This document shows positions 36,567-45,460 of a stretch of 64,000 nucleotides of DNA, piece by piece (the stretch's first letter is position 1; every line of letters begins with the position of its first letter). The notes below the pieces were generated by a model. The model made no database searches, was not told where the DNA came from, and saw only the letters and a list, made by a program, of their open reading frames with translations. This DNA is from Wandonia haliotis (GTDB lineage: Bacteria; Bacteroidota; Bacteroidia; Flavobacteriales_D; Crocinitomicaceae): the NCBI RefSeq assembly GCF_039523435.1, contig NZ_BAAAFH010000011.1:682001-746000 (forward strand). The letters are read 5' to 3'. Made by a program: the position numbers and the translations under genes.

Positions 36567-38195
36567 TCAGGTTTTTCGTTTAAACAGTTGACAATTTTCC
36601 GTTTTGGAAATCAAGGAATAGTTTTGCTCCAGATTCTCCTTTATAGAAGCAGTACATGAGTCTGTCCCGGAGTCTATATCCCCTAAAATAAATACATAAT
36701 CAATTGGCTTCTTCAACGAACTTTGTGCATTAGACTTCCATTCCAGGCAAGAATATTGTTCCGGTGGAGTCGTACCCAATAGTGTAGCAGGAATTTTTGC
36801 CTCATTCCATTTTACCGGAAAATACCCTGTAGCACACTCATAATTCTCAAGTATCACCATCGGTTTATCAACTCCCAGGTAATTTGAAAAGTGAGGTGCT
36901 AACCAGTTATCCGAGTAATTAAGCGGTAAAACCACACTATTGGGAGCGATTTTTTCTGACATTTCATAACATTCTACGGCTACGTTATCCAAATCACGAA
37001 TAACAGATGAGTAATATACTGTCAACCTGAGATTACAATATAAAACGACCAATACTCCTAATATCGTAAACCATTTGGGCAATCTCTGTGTTGAAAGCCA
37101 GATGATCAGAACGATGAAAAATAACAATCCCAATCGCACAGAAACAAAACCGGCAGTTCCATCGGAATCAGGAAGTACAAAATAGAAGAGTAGCATTGAG
37201 AGCGCCAGTATCAGCCAAAAGTTAGAAAGTACAATTTTACCTTTCGCAGATGGAGAAGGATTGCCGCGGGAAAAAAAACGTCCGGTAATTTGGAGATAGA
37301 GGGACACGACTGTCATCGCCATCAAAACGTAGAAGATTTTTTTCGTATACGTTGCTTCGAATACAAAGTCATATACGATAATTGGCCGGATCTCCTTCAA
37401 CCACTTTATCAATTCTGAATACTCCAGGAAATTAGCGTTCCCGGGCGTATCTCGTGACAAAAAATAATTCAACAATAAAAGCAAAGGAACAAAAGCAGAA
37501 AGCAATACTATCCCGGACTTTTTTAGTACTGACTTCCCTGCCTCTTTAACCTGTAACGGATAATTATCCACAAGGGTCATCACTGCTTTCGTTACAATAT
37601 GTACACCAATAAAAAACAGTAACAATCCGAAGATAAAAATATGAGAAAAATAAGTCAATGTGGTTAGTAGAAACAAAACAAAAATGTTCTTTTTTGAGAA
37701 AAGATGATCTTCATTTTTTATCCAGTAATTGAGTGTAATAAACAGCAGTAATAATGCGATAGAGAAGTTATAGAATCCTAAAAGGAACAGAAAAGAATAG
37801 GAAAAAGGAAATATCAGGTAGCTGAATACGACATAGTTTTCCGGATGTATGGTTTTTAAAAGTGCTCTGAATGAAAGCGGGAATGCTATCAGGTAAAACA
37901 AAACCAGTATTTTCTCGGCAACAAATGAAGGAAGGAAAAGATTAAATACAGCCAGAATAAAATGCCCGATCCAATTAGGAACCGGCTCCTGATTCAAAAC
38001 AAAAAACTCATGGATCTGCGGGTTGTTTTCAAACAGCAATGCATTAATCAAATTTGAATTATACAAGTGCGCAGCTCCATCCATTGTAGGCAGGAACGTA
38101 TTCGTCAAAACCGGTAGTAAGCTTATCGCGATTACTGTTAAGAACACGTATTTTTCCAGTTTGTCAAATTTTCTGGCTATCATATCGTCTCGCAT
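36567..38195 (-). CDS. Polytopic membrane protein, GT-C glycosyltransferase-like
   Basis: A 542-residue inner-membrane protein with about ten hydrophobic segments between residues 15 and 400 and a C-terminal extracytoplasmic domain of about 130 residues. The early loop TFLPTMDGAAHLYNS has an acidic residue where GT-C enzymes keep a catalytic Asp, and the overall layout matches GT-C lipid-sugar transferases. The acceptor is unknown. An ATG at 38183 (MIARKF) is an alternative start. Confidence 0.65.
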   Translation of the reverse strand: MRDDMIARKFDKLEKYVFLTVIAISLLPVLTNTFLPTMDGAAHLYNSNLINALLFENNPQIHEFFVLNQEPVPNWIGHFILAVFNLFLPSFVAEKILVLFYLIAFPLSFRALLKTIHPENYVVFSYLIFPFSYSFLFLLGFYNFSIALLLLFITLNYWIKNEDHLFSKKNIFVLFLLTTLTYFSHIFIFGLLLFFIGVHIVTKAVMTLVDNYPLQVKEAGKSVLKKSGIVLLSAFVPLLLLLNYFLSRDTPGNANFLEYSELIKWLKEIRPIIVYDFVFEATYTKKIFYVLMAMTVVSLYLQITGRFFSRGNPSPSAKGKIVLSNFWLILALSMLLFYFVLPDSDGTAGFVSVRLGLLFFIVLIIWLSTQRLPKWFTILGVLVVLYCNLRLTVYYSSVIRDLDNVAVECYEMSEKIAPNSVVLPLNYSDNWLAPHFSNYLGVDKPMVILENYECATGYFPVKWNEAKIPATLLGTTPPEQYSCLEWKSNAQSSLKKPIDYVFILGDIDSGTDSCTASIKENLEQNYSLISKTENCQLFKRKT

Positions 38196-38499
38196 GTAGA
38201 GTTGTAACGAAAATTTCTCCGTTTGAAATGTACGTAAGATTATTCTAAGATTGACCGTTCATCTCGTATTTCCTATCTGTAATTAGTAAAACCAAGGATT
38301 TGCCTTGTAGAAAAAACAACAAGAACGGAACCAGAGTACGGAATTTGCGGTATACGTTGTTGTATCACCATTCAACAACTTCTATAACAAACCTTTTAAC
38401 CACTTTTTTTAGATAGTTATACAAAAAACAACTAGTGACACCATTTTGGCATACTACCATGCAGATGGTATTTATCGAGTTGGTAACTATCAGTGAATA

Positions 38500-38883
38500 T
38501 TACCAACTTTTACGTTTTATAATCAATCTTCCTTTGTCATCACGAACAAAATCAAGTACAGTTGAATCTTCTATTGCAAATTTCACTAATACAGAATCGC
38601 CAGGCAAAGCGTTGCAATATCTACAATTTCTAATCCAACCTTTAATCTCCTTCTTCTTTGTAGGGTTAATTGTTACATAACACCCCGTACCTCCATAACC
38701 TCCTTTGTAACCAATAAATAAACCATAAATAGTATTATTATTTTCTAGCTTATTTTTTTCATCTTTTACTTGATAAAAGTATAGAGTAAAACCTACAACA
38801 TGAAGAATCACTATATTTATATAGAGCATATATTTTTTATAAAACTTCTTCAACATATCATTTAAATTATTGGATTGTTCCAA
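38500..38883 (-). CDS. Small single-span membrane protein, candidate immunity protein A
   Basis: A 127-residue protein with one membrane segment at about residues 19-37, then a small domain with NTIYGLFIGYKGGYGG, CRYCNALPGDSVLVKF and IEDSTVLDF. The GDSVLVKFAIEDS stretch aligns by eye with GDTILIKYAIDKPE in the protein at 39325-39717. It lies 24 bases downstream of a degraded RHS-tip-like frame. A role as immunity protein for that tip is inferred. Confidence 0.6.
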   Translation of the reverse strand: MEQSNNLNDMLKKFYKKYMLYINIVILHVVGFTLYFYQVKDEKNKLENNNTIYGLFIGYKGGYGGTGCYVTINPTKKKEIKGWIRNCRYCNALPGDSVLVKFAIEDSTVLDFVRDDKGRLIIKRKSW

Positions 38884-38907
38884 TTGGTTAAGTCCATTGA
38901 TACTATT

Positions 38908-39278
38908 TTACAGTCTATCAGAGGTTGCGCTAATAATGAAGTTTCCTGTTATAAAATTTAAACACGAAGATTTAGATCTAGGAAGACAACTACGTGCAAA
39001 TCCGAAAACACTCATAACTGAGTATCCTATAGTTACTGGTAATGTACTTGTAGCCCCCAATGTACTACCATAAGAAGCAGTAAGCCATGTATTAATACTC
39101 CTGATAACCGGAACCATAATCATCGCATTATAAGATAATCCAGCGGATAAAACTAATGAATTTCCCTTCTAATCCCTATCAACGGTCGTATAGCCTTTAT
39201 TTATATAATTCAGACCTATGCTTACGGAGCTAGTGCCGATCTTACTTAAGGGTCTTCCCGTTTTTTTTCATTTGCAAA
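38908..39278 (-). pseudogene. Degraded RHS-tip-like fragment
   Basis: One minus-strand frame reads KKTGRPLSKIGTSSVSIG, GLNYINKGYTTVDRD, a TAG stop (39169-39171), KGNSLVLSAGLSYNA and then MIMVPVIRSINTWLTASYG to a stop at 38908. Gly/Ser/Thr-rich, weakly hydrophobic stretches like this occur in RHS tips, and the position just before a candidate immunity gene fits. It has no start codon or RHS core attached. The assignment is tentative. Confidence 0.35.
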
Positions 39279-39302
39279 TTACAACAAATCATACGAGTAA
39301 TA

Positions 39303-39338
39303 AATCTGGTACACTACCCACCTGCTAATCTGGTACAC
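39303..39338. repeat. Short direct repeat AATCTGGTACAC
   Basis: Two exact 12-base copies at 39303-39314 and 39327-39338, 24 bases apart, overlap the 3' end of the gene at 39325. The origin is unknown; a transposon-end remnant is possible but not shown. Confidence 0.6.
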
Positions 39339-39717
39339 GACCAATCAACTTCTCATATTTTTCCCTATTCCAATAGCAACTTTCAAGTTCCACTATTTCT
39401 GGTTTATCAATCGCATATTTTATGAGTATAGTATCTCCGATATTTACCTGTCCATAACAATGTTTTGGGTCAAATCTTTCAGAGTCAATTATTTTCCCAT
39501 TTATAAAGTGGTATACTTCTATATAATTTCCCAAGCGTGAGGCATGATATTTATCAGAAACTACAGCGAAATTATATTTACTTTTCATTAAAGCTTTTTC
39601 TTTTTGTGAATCACGGTAATATAACCACCCAACAAATACAAGAAAAATACTTACCCAAAAAATTATTTCTTTTTTATTTTTCACCTTGCTGACTATTTTT
39701 ACGTTCAAATTCACCAA
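39325..39717 (-). CDS. Small single-span membrane protein, candidate immunity protein for RHS tip 1
   Basis: A 130-residue protein with one membrane segment at about residues 18-36 (IIFWVSIFLVFVGWLYY) and a small C-terminal domain (YIEVYHFINGKIID, GDTILIKYAIDKPEIVELES). Its start overlaps the RHS tip gene by 44 bases, so the two are translated together. This is the usual position of an immunity gene. The function is inferred from that position only. Confidence 0.65.
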   Translation of the reverse strand: MVNLNVKIVSKVKNKKEIIFWVSIFLVFVGWLYYRDSQKEKALMKSKYNFAVVSDKYHASRLGNYIEVYHFINGKIIDSERFDPKHCYGQVNIGDTILIKYAIDKPEIVELESCYWNREKYEKLIGRVPD

Positions 39718-40882
39718 TTAAGTAATTATGATACATTTGAAAATAGATTCCAAGAAATGGTGTGCCAAATCTCCTGTTACCGTATGAGTTCATTATAAAA
39801 CTTGATGAATTCTGAGAGAATCCATAGTAATCATAAGCTCTAAATATTACTCCTTCTTTAACATCAACTTTAATCATAGTCGTTGATGTTTCCCACAATC
39901 CTACCTTCCAGAAACTAAGACCTCCTGGGATAAAGAAAGATGAACCCGAAGAGTATAAGCTCAGATTAGCATCTGGATTAAGAACTGTTTGTATAGTAAA
40001 ATCTAAAGTAAAACTTTGATACCCACCCCGCATACAAAAAGTGGTATGATAGGTTCTCGCTCCATTAACGTCCCATGGCATCCATGTAGGGGCTGTTTCG
40101 ATAGCAAGCGGAGCAAATCCAATAATTAAAGATGTTTTTATCGCAAAATCCAGACCTGTTGCGGCATCTTCATAACTTTGGTCAATTATTTGTAATGCAC
40201 GACGTTGTTCTTCTGTTCCACGGATGTCTCTGCAATTCGGGTCAAATCTGCACCAATCGTAAAGTTTATACTGTCTTAGGTATTCGAAATTATCTATTTT
40301 ATTGCTTGCTTTTGCGTTTTCGTATGAGGCTTTGTTTCTTGGAGAGACTTCTACATCATTCATTACTCCCCCATCACCACCTTGACCGACCCACACACCA
40401 TTTTCATACTTGTAGTGCCATTCTGTACCTTTTGCATCAGTACGCATAAAATCATCTCCCTCGTTTGGATTTTCGGGAAAAGCATCACCACCACCGTCTC
40501 CACCATAATTTACAGACTCCAACCCATAAGGGTCAGTAAAATAAACAGGGTTATTAGCAAAGTCTACATAAGGCGACATATTTGGAAACTTCGTCATCAA
40601 TGGGGCTAACGACTTCCAACGACCTAAACGTGGGTCGTATTGACGGAACTCCGTGGTATAAGAGTTCCCATTGCCAGACACTTCCCCGTCATGCTCCATG
40701 CCATTAAAGAGGTAGCGATAATCCGCCCCACCATTCCTGCCCGGCATGGTCATTCCAAACGCATAATAATCACTCCATGATAAGATCACTGGATCGTAAT
40801 TACCATCCGTAGCGTTCCACATTTTCCGGTCATTGATCATCGCCAGCACATTCTCCATCAACATAAATAACTGAATAATCAT
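39674..40882 (-). CDS. Orphan RHS tip 1: RHS-associated core plus unknown C-terminal domain
   Basis: A 402-residue reading frame. Residues 10-110 are the RHS repeat-associated core (INDRKMWNATDGNYDPV, FGMTMPGRNGGADYRYLF, FRQYDPRLGRWKSLAPL, NNPVYFTDPYGLES). The remaining 290 residues are a variable tip with no toxin domain I recognise. The RHS shell that should precede the core is missing. The DNA upstream instead encodes an unrelated gene whose 3' end runs into the RHS junction. It is therefore probably a displaced, silent tip. Whether it is translated from the ATG at 40882 is doubtful. Confidence 0.7.
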   Translation of the reverse strand: MIIQLFMLMENVLAMINDRKMWNATDGNYDPVILSWSDYYAFGMTMPGRNGGADYRYLFNGMEHDGEVSGNGNSYTTEFRQYDPRLGRWKSLAPLMTKFPNMSPYVDFANNPVYFTDPYGLESVNYGGDGGGDAFPENPNEGDDFMRTDAKGTEWHYKYENGVWVGQGGDGGVMNDVEVSPRNKASYENAKASNKIDNFEYLRQYKLYDWCRFDPNCRDIRGTEEQRRALQIIDQSYEDAATGLDFAIKTSLIIGFAPLAIETAPTWMPWDVNGARTYHTTFCMRGGYQSFTLDFTIQTVLNPDANLSLYSSGSSFFIPGGLSFWKVGLWETSTTMIKVDVKEGVIFRAYDYYGFSQNSSSFIMNSYGNRRFGTPFLGIYFQMYHNYLIGEFERKNSQQGEK

Positions 40883-41630
40883 CTTGTGTGGTAGTTGATA
40901 GACTTTCTATAATTTTTTCAATTTTGTTATACATTTCTTCACGTACGCAATAACCATGTTTAGTTAGCATTCGTTTATATTTCGGTGAAATTTTCACTAT
41001 TAATCTACCAATATTTTTTTGAGAATGTATATAATAAATTCGTTGATCTTTCCCTTTTTCAAGATAGCTTAGATAAATACTGTTATCAGGATTTTTAATA
41101 GATCTCATTCTTTCTATATATAGAACCGAATCCAGGTAGTCTTCAATTCTCATGGCCATTTGCAATAATTTTTGATATTCTTCTTTGGAGGTTTTCTTTA
41201 TTTTGCTCATTGACTCATCCGCGTTGTGTATACTGTCATAAAAAACTCTGTAATTATTGTAATTTACAATTCCAACTTTGTAGCATTTCGTATCATTCAA
41301 ATTATCAGGTAAACGGGCTTTCTTTATTTTGAACCTAAATTTAACTCCAAACCGATCAAAATGTGACCAACCTTCATAATAATACCTTACAGGTTTTTCT
41401 AATGAATCTCCTTCATAGTATTGGGTTTTGTGAAATGACTTACCAAAAACAGTAGTTTTAGAAGAAAGATTATCGTTATAATCTAAATACATCGAAAAAA
41501 ACAACTCTTTATAAATATCATTTTTACTAACCTCAAATTCTTGTGCAAAAAATGAGATTGGAAAAATCACTAAGAATAAACTAATCAATTCTCGCTTTAG
41601 ACTTCGGATGTTTCTTATAATCTCTATCAT
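40830..41630 (-). CDS. Secreted protein, unknown function, 3' end fused to RHS junction
   Basis: A 266-residue exported protein with a signal peptide (LISLFLVIFPISFFAQEFE). The mature part contains YYEGDSLEKPVRYYYEGWS and CYKVGIVNYNNYRVF, with no family recognised. The last nine or so codons (GECAGDDQ) are read out of frame from the RHS core sequence of the next gene, so recombination at the RHS junction replaced its original C-terminus. The ATG at 41630 is preferred to 41675 because it gives a clean signal peptide. Candidate immunity or effector-associated gene of the locus. Confidence 0.6.
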   Translation of the reverse strand: MIEIIRNIRSLKRELISLFLVIFPISFFAQEFEVSKNDIYKELFFSMYLDYNDNLSSKTTVFGKSFHKTQYYEGDSLEKPVRYYYEGWSHFDRFGVKFRFKIKKARLPDNLNDTKCYKVGIVNYNNYRVFYDSIHNADESMSKIKKTSKEEYQKLLQMAMRIEDYLDSVLYIERMRSIKNPDNSIYLSYLEKGKDQRIYYIHSQKNIGRLIVKISPKYKRMLTKHGYCVREEMYNKIEKIIESLSTTTQDDYSVIYVDGECAGDDQ

Positions 41631-41811
41631 TGTCCTGACTTTTTGATTCTTCTTTTTTACTGTCTTTGTTATCACTATCTTCAGATTCTATAATAGTATA
41701 ATCCATTGACTGAGGAAATTTGCTTTCAACTCCTCCACTGCGTTTAAATTTATCAAGCGCTCCATCAATATTTGTTCTGCTAGGTTTGGTGTAAGGTATA
41801 AGTTTGATACC
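41581..41811 (-). pseudogene. Open frame in phase with the preceding gene, no start codon at its head
   Basis: After the TAG of the gene at 41812, the same frame stays open for 76 codons (KLIPYTKPSRTNIDGALDKF, SMDYTIIESEDSDNKD, a charged tail ending KSKARID). It overlaps the start of the gene at 40830-41630. The acidic and basic tail looks like the end of a longer protein. It may be a remnant of a displaced tip, or chance. Confidence 0.3.
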
Positions 41812-42378
41812 CTACCCAATTTCTTCTAAATCAAACTTTACTTCCTCTATTGGTACAACTCGTTCTAATCCACTATTATCTTCTAATAAAACAAATTCAA
41901 AATTTGGTTCTCTTTGATAAAACCCATCTTTAAAAGAAACGAACTCAATAAAGTCAGAGTCTGTTATAAAAACGGATTCATCATTAAGAAAATCATATAC
42001 TTCTTTTCCAAAACGAACTTTAACTGCATAATTAGGCAATATACTTACATCGGTTATTCGGCTACTAGCCCCATTAAAATCGGCTCCTTCACCATATACT
42101 TCCAAATATTGGTTTAGTTTAAGGACCTTTCTTTCCACTAAAATTTCCCAATTTAATTGTAACCAATCAGCAATAGAACTCTCATTTGTTGTATAACTTC
42201 TATCCTCCAAAAGAGGCATTACTGAAGCCCAAGATTCATTCATAAATTCAGCAAAATGTCTAATAGCAATATCTATGTCTACTTCTTTCATATCTAAAAC
42301 CCGTTTAATATATAAAGTTTTTATTGTGTCAGTAACTTTTTGAAGAATTCCCACAAGAGCCTTAAAGTAAGTATCCAC
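41812..42378 (-). CDS. Hypothetical protein, candidate immunity protein B
   Basis: A 188-residue soluble protein. The first half is helical (HFAEFMNESWASVMPLLEDR, WLQLNWEILVERKVL) and the second half is beta-rich with acidic loops (FLNDESVFITDSDFIEFVS). Acidic cytoplasmic proteins of this size are common among immunity proteins. It starts 3 bases after a lipoprotein gene and lies downstream of RHS tip 2. Assignment is by context only. An ATG at 42291 (MKEVDID) is an alternative start. Confidence 0.6.
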   Translation of the reverse strand: MDTYFKALVGILQKVTDTIKTLYIKRVLDMKEVDIDIAIRHFAEFMNESWASVMPLLEDRSYTTNESSIADWLQLNWEILVERKVLKLNQYLEVYGEGADFNGASSRITDVSILPNYAVKVRFGKEVYDFLNDESVFITDSDFIEFVSFKDGFYQREPNFEFVLLEDNSGLERVVPIEEVKFDLEEIG

Positions 42379-42381
42379 TCT

Positions 42382-42720
42382 TTACTCCTTTTGAATAATC
42401 TCAATTTTTTTTATCTCCGAAATAACATGCTTTTCAGGAATAGAAGGTTTAACAAAACCATTTATTTCCTCTCCAAGTTCAGTTTCAAACCTATAACTTC
42501 CTTTAATTTTTAGCTTTTTCCGATAAAGGCTATCTGGCCATTGCTCATATTCATTTATGTAATATACAAGTGTATCGTTACAAACTAGGACAGCAGATAG
42601 TTTGGCATTTTCAGAATACCCAGTAATTTCTATCACTACTTCATTTTTTGCTTTCTCAAGTTTATTCACTTTACAAGAGTAAAACAAAACCGTAAATACA
42701 AATATTATTCTTACCATCAT
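42382..42720 (-). CDS. Small lipoprotein downstream of RHS tip 2
   Basis: A 112-residue lipoprotein. The signal sequence ends in a lipobox-like FYSC (Cys16), and the mature domain is small and beta-rich with IEITGYSENAKLSAVLVCND. It lies 58 bases after the RHS tip 2 stop and 3 bases before the next gene, so it is the first candidate immunity gene of that tip. Confidence 0.6.
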   Translation of the reverse strand: MMVRIIFVFTVLFYSCKVNKLEKAKNEVVIEITGYSENAKLSAVLVCNDTLVYYINEYEQWPDSLYRKKLKIKGSYRFETELGEEINGFVKPSIPEKHVISEIKKIEIIQKE

Positions 42721-42778
42721 TGTGTCGGTTTTGGACCTAAAGATTTTTGAACCTCAAATACTACTCTGGTAAAATCTC

Positions 42779-43815
42779 CTAATGATTAAAAAAACCATTC
42801 AATGTAGTATGTTTAACCTTCATGCCAGAAGCTGTATGATTAGCTTCCCACCAAAGGCCAGTGTTTGGATTCATCCAAGCAAAATCAAATCTATAATAAT
42901 TTAATCTTCCATGCCAATTATTTAAATCATACTTACCTCCAAAAGGAATTTTAATCTCACCATTTTCATTATGACTCCAAAACCAGAATGCAAATATCTG
43001 ATAATGCCTCCCCCTGATTAATTTCCGATTCGGATAATCAGGATTCGTACCTTCCAACCCAAACGGATCGACAAAATAAACAGGATTATTATCAAACGCT
43101 ACATACGGACTCATGTCCGGATATTCTGCCATCAACGGATCCAACGACTTCCAACGCCTCAAACGCTGGTCATACTGTCTGAACTTCGTTGTATAGCTGT
43201 TTCCTTTGCCCGATATTTTATTATCGGTTTCCATATCGTTGAACTGGTAGCGGTACCCCACACCTCCATTCCTACCCGGCATGGTCATACCAAACGCATA
43301 GAAAGGATTACCGGGTCGTAATTGCCATCCGTAGCATTCCACATTTTACGATCGTTAATCACAGCCAAGACATTGTTCAGGTGGTTGGTTAACTCATATC
43401 ATTTATGTCCGTTGGCATCATACGCGTAAAAAGTAAGCTGTAAATTACCTGTAGTTACTCCTCCTGAACGGATTTGAGCCATTTTCAGAACGCGTTGACC
43501 GAATGGATTGTAGTGAAACTCAAGATTCGGACTCGCTGCATCCGTACGCATGACCTTCAATAATTTGTGATCCCCGTATCGCCATTCCAACTCCATGTCT
43601 TCCGATGCGTCTTCGATCAACTCCCCGATCTTGTTGTAGGTGTNNNNNNNNNNCCCTGTTTTTATGTCATCATACCCTGCATAATCCGTTCCACTATCTG
43701 TAACTCAACCGATTTGATCGCTCGCCTCCTATTAAGTAATAGTTGTACACAAATCTATCCATGTCCAACTCCGTCCCGATTCCGTTTCTATTTAAAGATA
43801 GTAAATTTCCGTTTC
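42779..43815 (-). pseudogene. RHS core and tip 2, frame-broken and interrupted by assembly gap
   Basis: Successive minus-strand frames spell one RHS protein: NLLSLNRNGIGTELDMDRF, NYYLIGGERSNRLSY, SGTDYAGYDDIKTG, the gap, TYNKIGELIEDASEDMELEW, FYAYDANGHK, NHLNNVLAVINDRKMWNAT and then FYAFGMTMPGRNGG. From there it is open to 42779 (FRQYDQRLRRWKSLDPL, NNPVYFVDPFGLE and a tip ending LNGFFNH). Frames change near 43706, at a TGA at 43399-43401, and near 43297, where about 13 bases are missing compared with tip 1. The tip has tryptophan-rich NENGEIKIPFGGKYDLNNWH, with no domain recognised. Real decay and misassembly at the gap cannot be separated. Confidence 0.75.
43644..43653. other. Assembly gap (10 N)
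   Basis: Ten Ns lie inside the RHS core sequence. Repetitive RHS DNA is the likely cause of the scaffold join, and the true missing length may not be 10 bases. Confidence 0.99.
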
Positions 43816-43902
43816 AGTCGTTTTTCAGTTTTTATTTCAATGAACATTATAACGAAGTCATTTATTCGCTTTTATTTCGGGATTTGCCTCACTACTTGTC
43901 AA

Positions 43903-44811
43903 CTAATAATTTACACTAAAAGTCTGTTTTACAAAAAAATAACTATCCAACTCATCATTATCTGTATCTAACCAGCCAAAAACATTCAAACTTTCGTCTT
44001 GTATTGAAAACTGGTGAAAAAATTGCGGGGCTACATTGAATGTTTTCAGAACTTTCCCATCGTTGGTACTTAATGTATACTTTCCTGAAGTGTATGATAA
44101 ATATTTGTTATTCTCAAAAAAATAAACAGGAACACTACCATCTTTTTTCAAATTAATGGAAAACTTTTTGAGTTCTTTTCCGTTTTTTGAATACTTAATT
44201 ACTTCAAGCTTGTTATCTCTTCCAACCAGAAATTCATTAAAATTAAATTCGTGATAATAAGGACCGCTATTTACTACTAAAAAATTATCCTTAAAACGTT
44301 TTAATGTATCATTGTTATTGAAATCATACAAAAAGTGATAATTTATTATTTGTTCTGCTAAAGATAAAAATTTATCACTTGAGTAGTCCCCCAAACATAA
44401 TGCATGATTTGAAAACTTATTTATAGATAAAACATTTAGTGATTTAATAGATTTAATTATATTAATGCTTGAGTCTAAAATAAAAACTTCTTCTAATAAA
44501 TATTCTGTTCCTATTCCAGCTAAGATTAAATTTTCTGACGTATGAAAAAGACGCTCTACATAGTATTCACTATCTATTTCTCCCATTAATTTAAATCCTG
44601 TATCTGTATAACTTAATAGTGAGTTATTCTCACCTATGACACTGATTTTATTATTATTAACACTAAATGTTGTGTAAAAAGGAAATTGAAATAATGTATC
44701 AATAGACTCAACTATATCACTAGATGAATCAATATCCATTTCACTTTTTTCAAAATTTAAGGAGCATGAAATAAACAACATTCCTATTCCTAAACAATGT
44801 TTTACTTTCAT
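43903..44811 (-). CDS. Lipoprotein with propeller-like repeats, unknown function
   Basis: A 302-residue lipoprotein. The signal reads MKVKHCLGIGMLFISC, with lipobox Cys16. The mature part has repeated short strand pairs (TTFSVNNNKISVIGENNS, ERLFHTSENLILAGIG), suggesting a small propeller. The ATG at 44811 is chosen because the frame upstream overlaps the next gene and lacks a signal. It lies 61 bases downstream of the small membrane protein gene and may belong to the same toxin-immunity unit. Confidence 0.65.
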   Translation of the reverse strand: MKVKHCLGIGMLFISCSLNFEKSEMDIDSSSDIVESIDTLFQFPFYTTFSVNNNKISVIGENNSLLSYTDTGFKLMGEIDSEYYVERLFHTSENLILAGIGTEYLLEEVFILDSSINIIKSIKSLNVLSINKFSNHALCLGDYSSDKFLSLAEQIINYHFLYDFNNNDTLKRFKDNFLVVNSGPYYHEFNFNEFLVGRDNKLEVIKYSKNGKELKKFSINLKKDGSVPVYFFENNKYLSYTSGKYTLSTNDGKVLKTFNVAPQFFHQFSIQDESLNVFGWLDTDNDELDSYFFVKQTFSVNY

Positions 44812-44872
44812 TATATTATTGTTTTTCAATAAATTAAAAACAAATCTTGTCGTCAGGTGCAAGTTTGATACA

Positions 44873-45220
44873 TTATCTATGGGGATCAATAACCAAAGTA
44901 TCTACTATTCTGTTATAAGAATAAAAAAAAGCTGAATACTCGATTTCAATACAATCCATTTTTCTTAAATGGTCTAATTCAATAGAATTTTTAAGCTGTT
45001 TTTTGGGTAAAGATCCTATATACTGTTTTCCATTCACAATGTATGAAAAGTCAAGATATTCAATGTATCGACTGGTACTTATTTTCAATAATTTACCACA
45101 GGTTTTATTAGTTTTAATAAAAACCAATTTATTAAAGATCGAAGATAGTATTAGAATCAAAAAAAAACCACTAATTATATATGCCATTTGCTTCTTAAAT
45201 TGTGTTTGTTTCATATTCAT
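44873..45220 (-). CDS. Small single-span membrane protein, candidate immunity protein C
   Basis: A 115-residue protein with one membrane segment at about residues 12-33 (YIISGFFLILILSSIFN) and a small domain containing KISTSRYIEYLDFSYIVNGK. The layout matches the other candidate immunity proteins in this locus. Its ATG overlaps the stop of the preceding 63-residue frame by 4 bases (ATGA), a mark of tight translational coupling. Confidence 0.6.
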   Translation of the reverse strand: MNMKQTQFKKQMAYIISGFFLILILSSIFNKLVFIKTNKTCGKLLKISTSRYIEYLDFSYIVNGKQYIGSLPKKQLKNSIELDHLRKMDCIEIEYSAFFYSYNRIVDTLVIDPHR

Positions 45221-45408
45221 TCTCCAATTTGATCATTTACTATTTTATTTCCGATTATAGTTAGAACAACAGATATACCAGCTCCAACTGCTTCAAATAT
45301 AACAGGATTTTTGCCAGATGACAATCCTTCGGAATGTACGTCAACCAGTTTCATTGCTCCTTGAATAAAGGGAGTATATAAAAAGGATATCTCGAAATTC
45401 TGTGGCAT
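45217..45408 (-). CDS. Short membrane-segment peptide, possible end of an RHS tip
   Basis: A 63-residue frame with IQGAMKLVDVHSEGLSSG and then a hydrophobic stretch (FEAVGAGISVVLTIIGNKIV). It is coupled to the next gene by an ATGA overlap. It looks like the C-terminal end of a longer toxin tip rather than a whole protein. The upstream DNA has the RHS junction remnant at 45733-45782. Confidence 0.45.
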   Translation of the reverse strand: MPQNFEISFLYTPFIQGAMKLVDVHSEGLSSGKNPVIFEAVGAGISVVLTIIGNKIVNDQIGE

Positions 45409-45460
45409 AGTTACTAGGTACTAATTCTACTTCAATGTCATCAAGATCAATTTGCTTGAT

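Noticed and set aside
39303..39338. Insertion-sequence end suggested by the AATCTGGTACAC direct repeat
   Set aside because: No transposase, no inverted ends and no target duplication are visible.
41801..44880. Shared phrase VSNL.P.T at 41795 and 44865 as a repeated boundary element
   Set aside because: The match is about 11 bases only; too short to separate from chance without a search.
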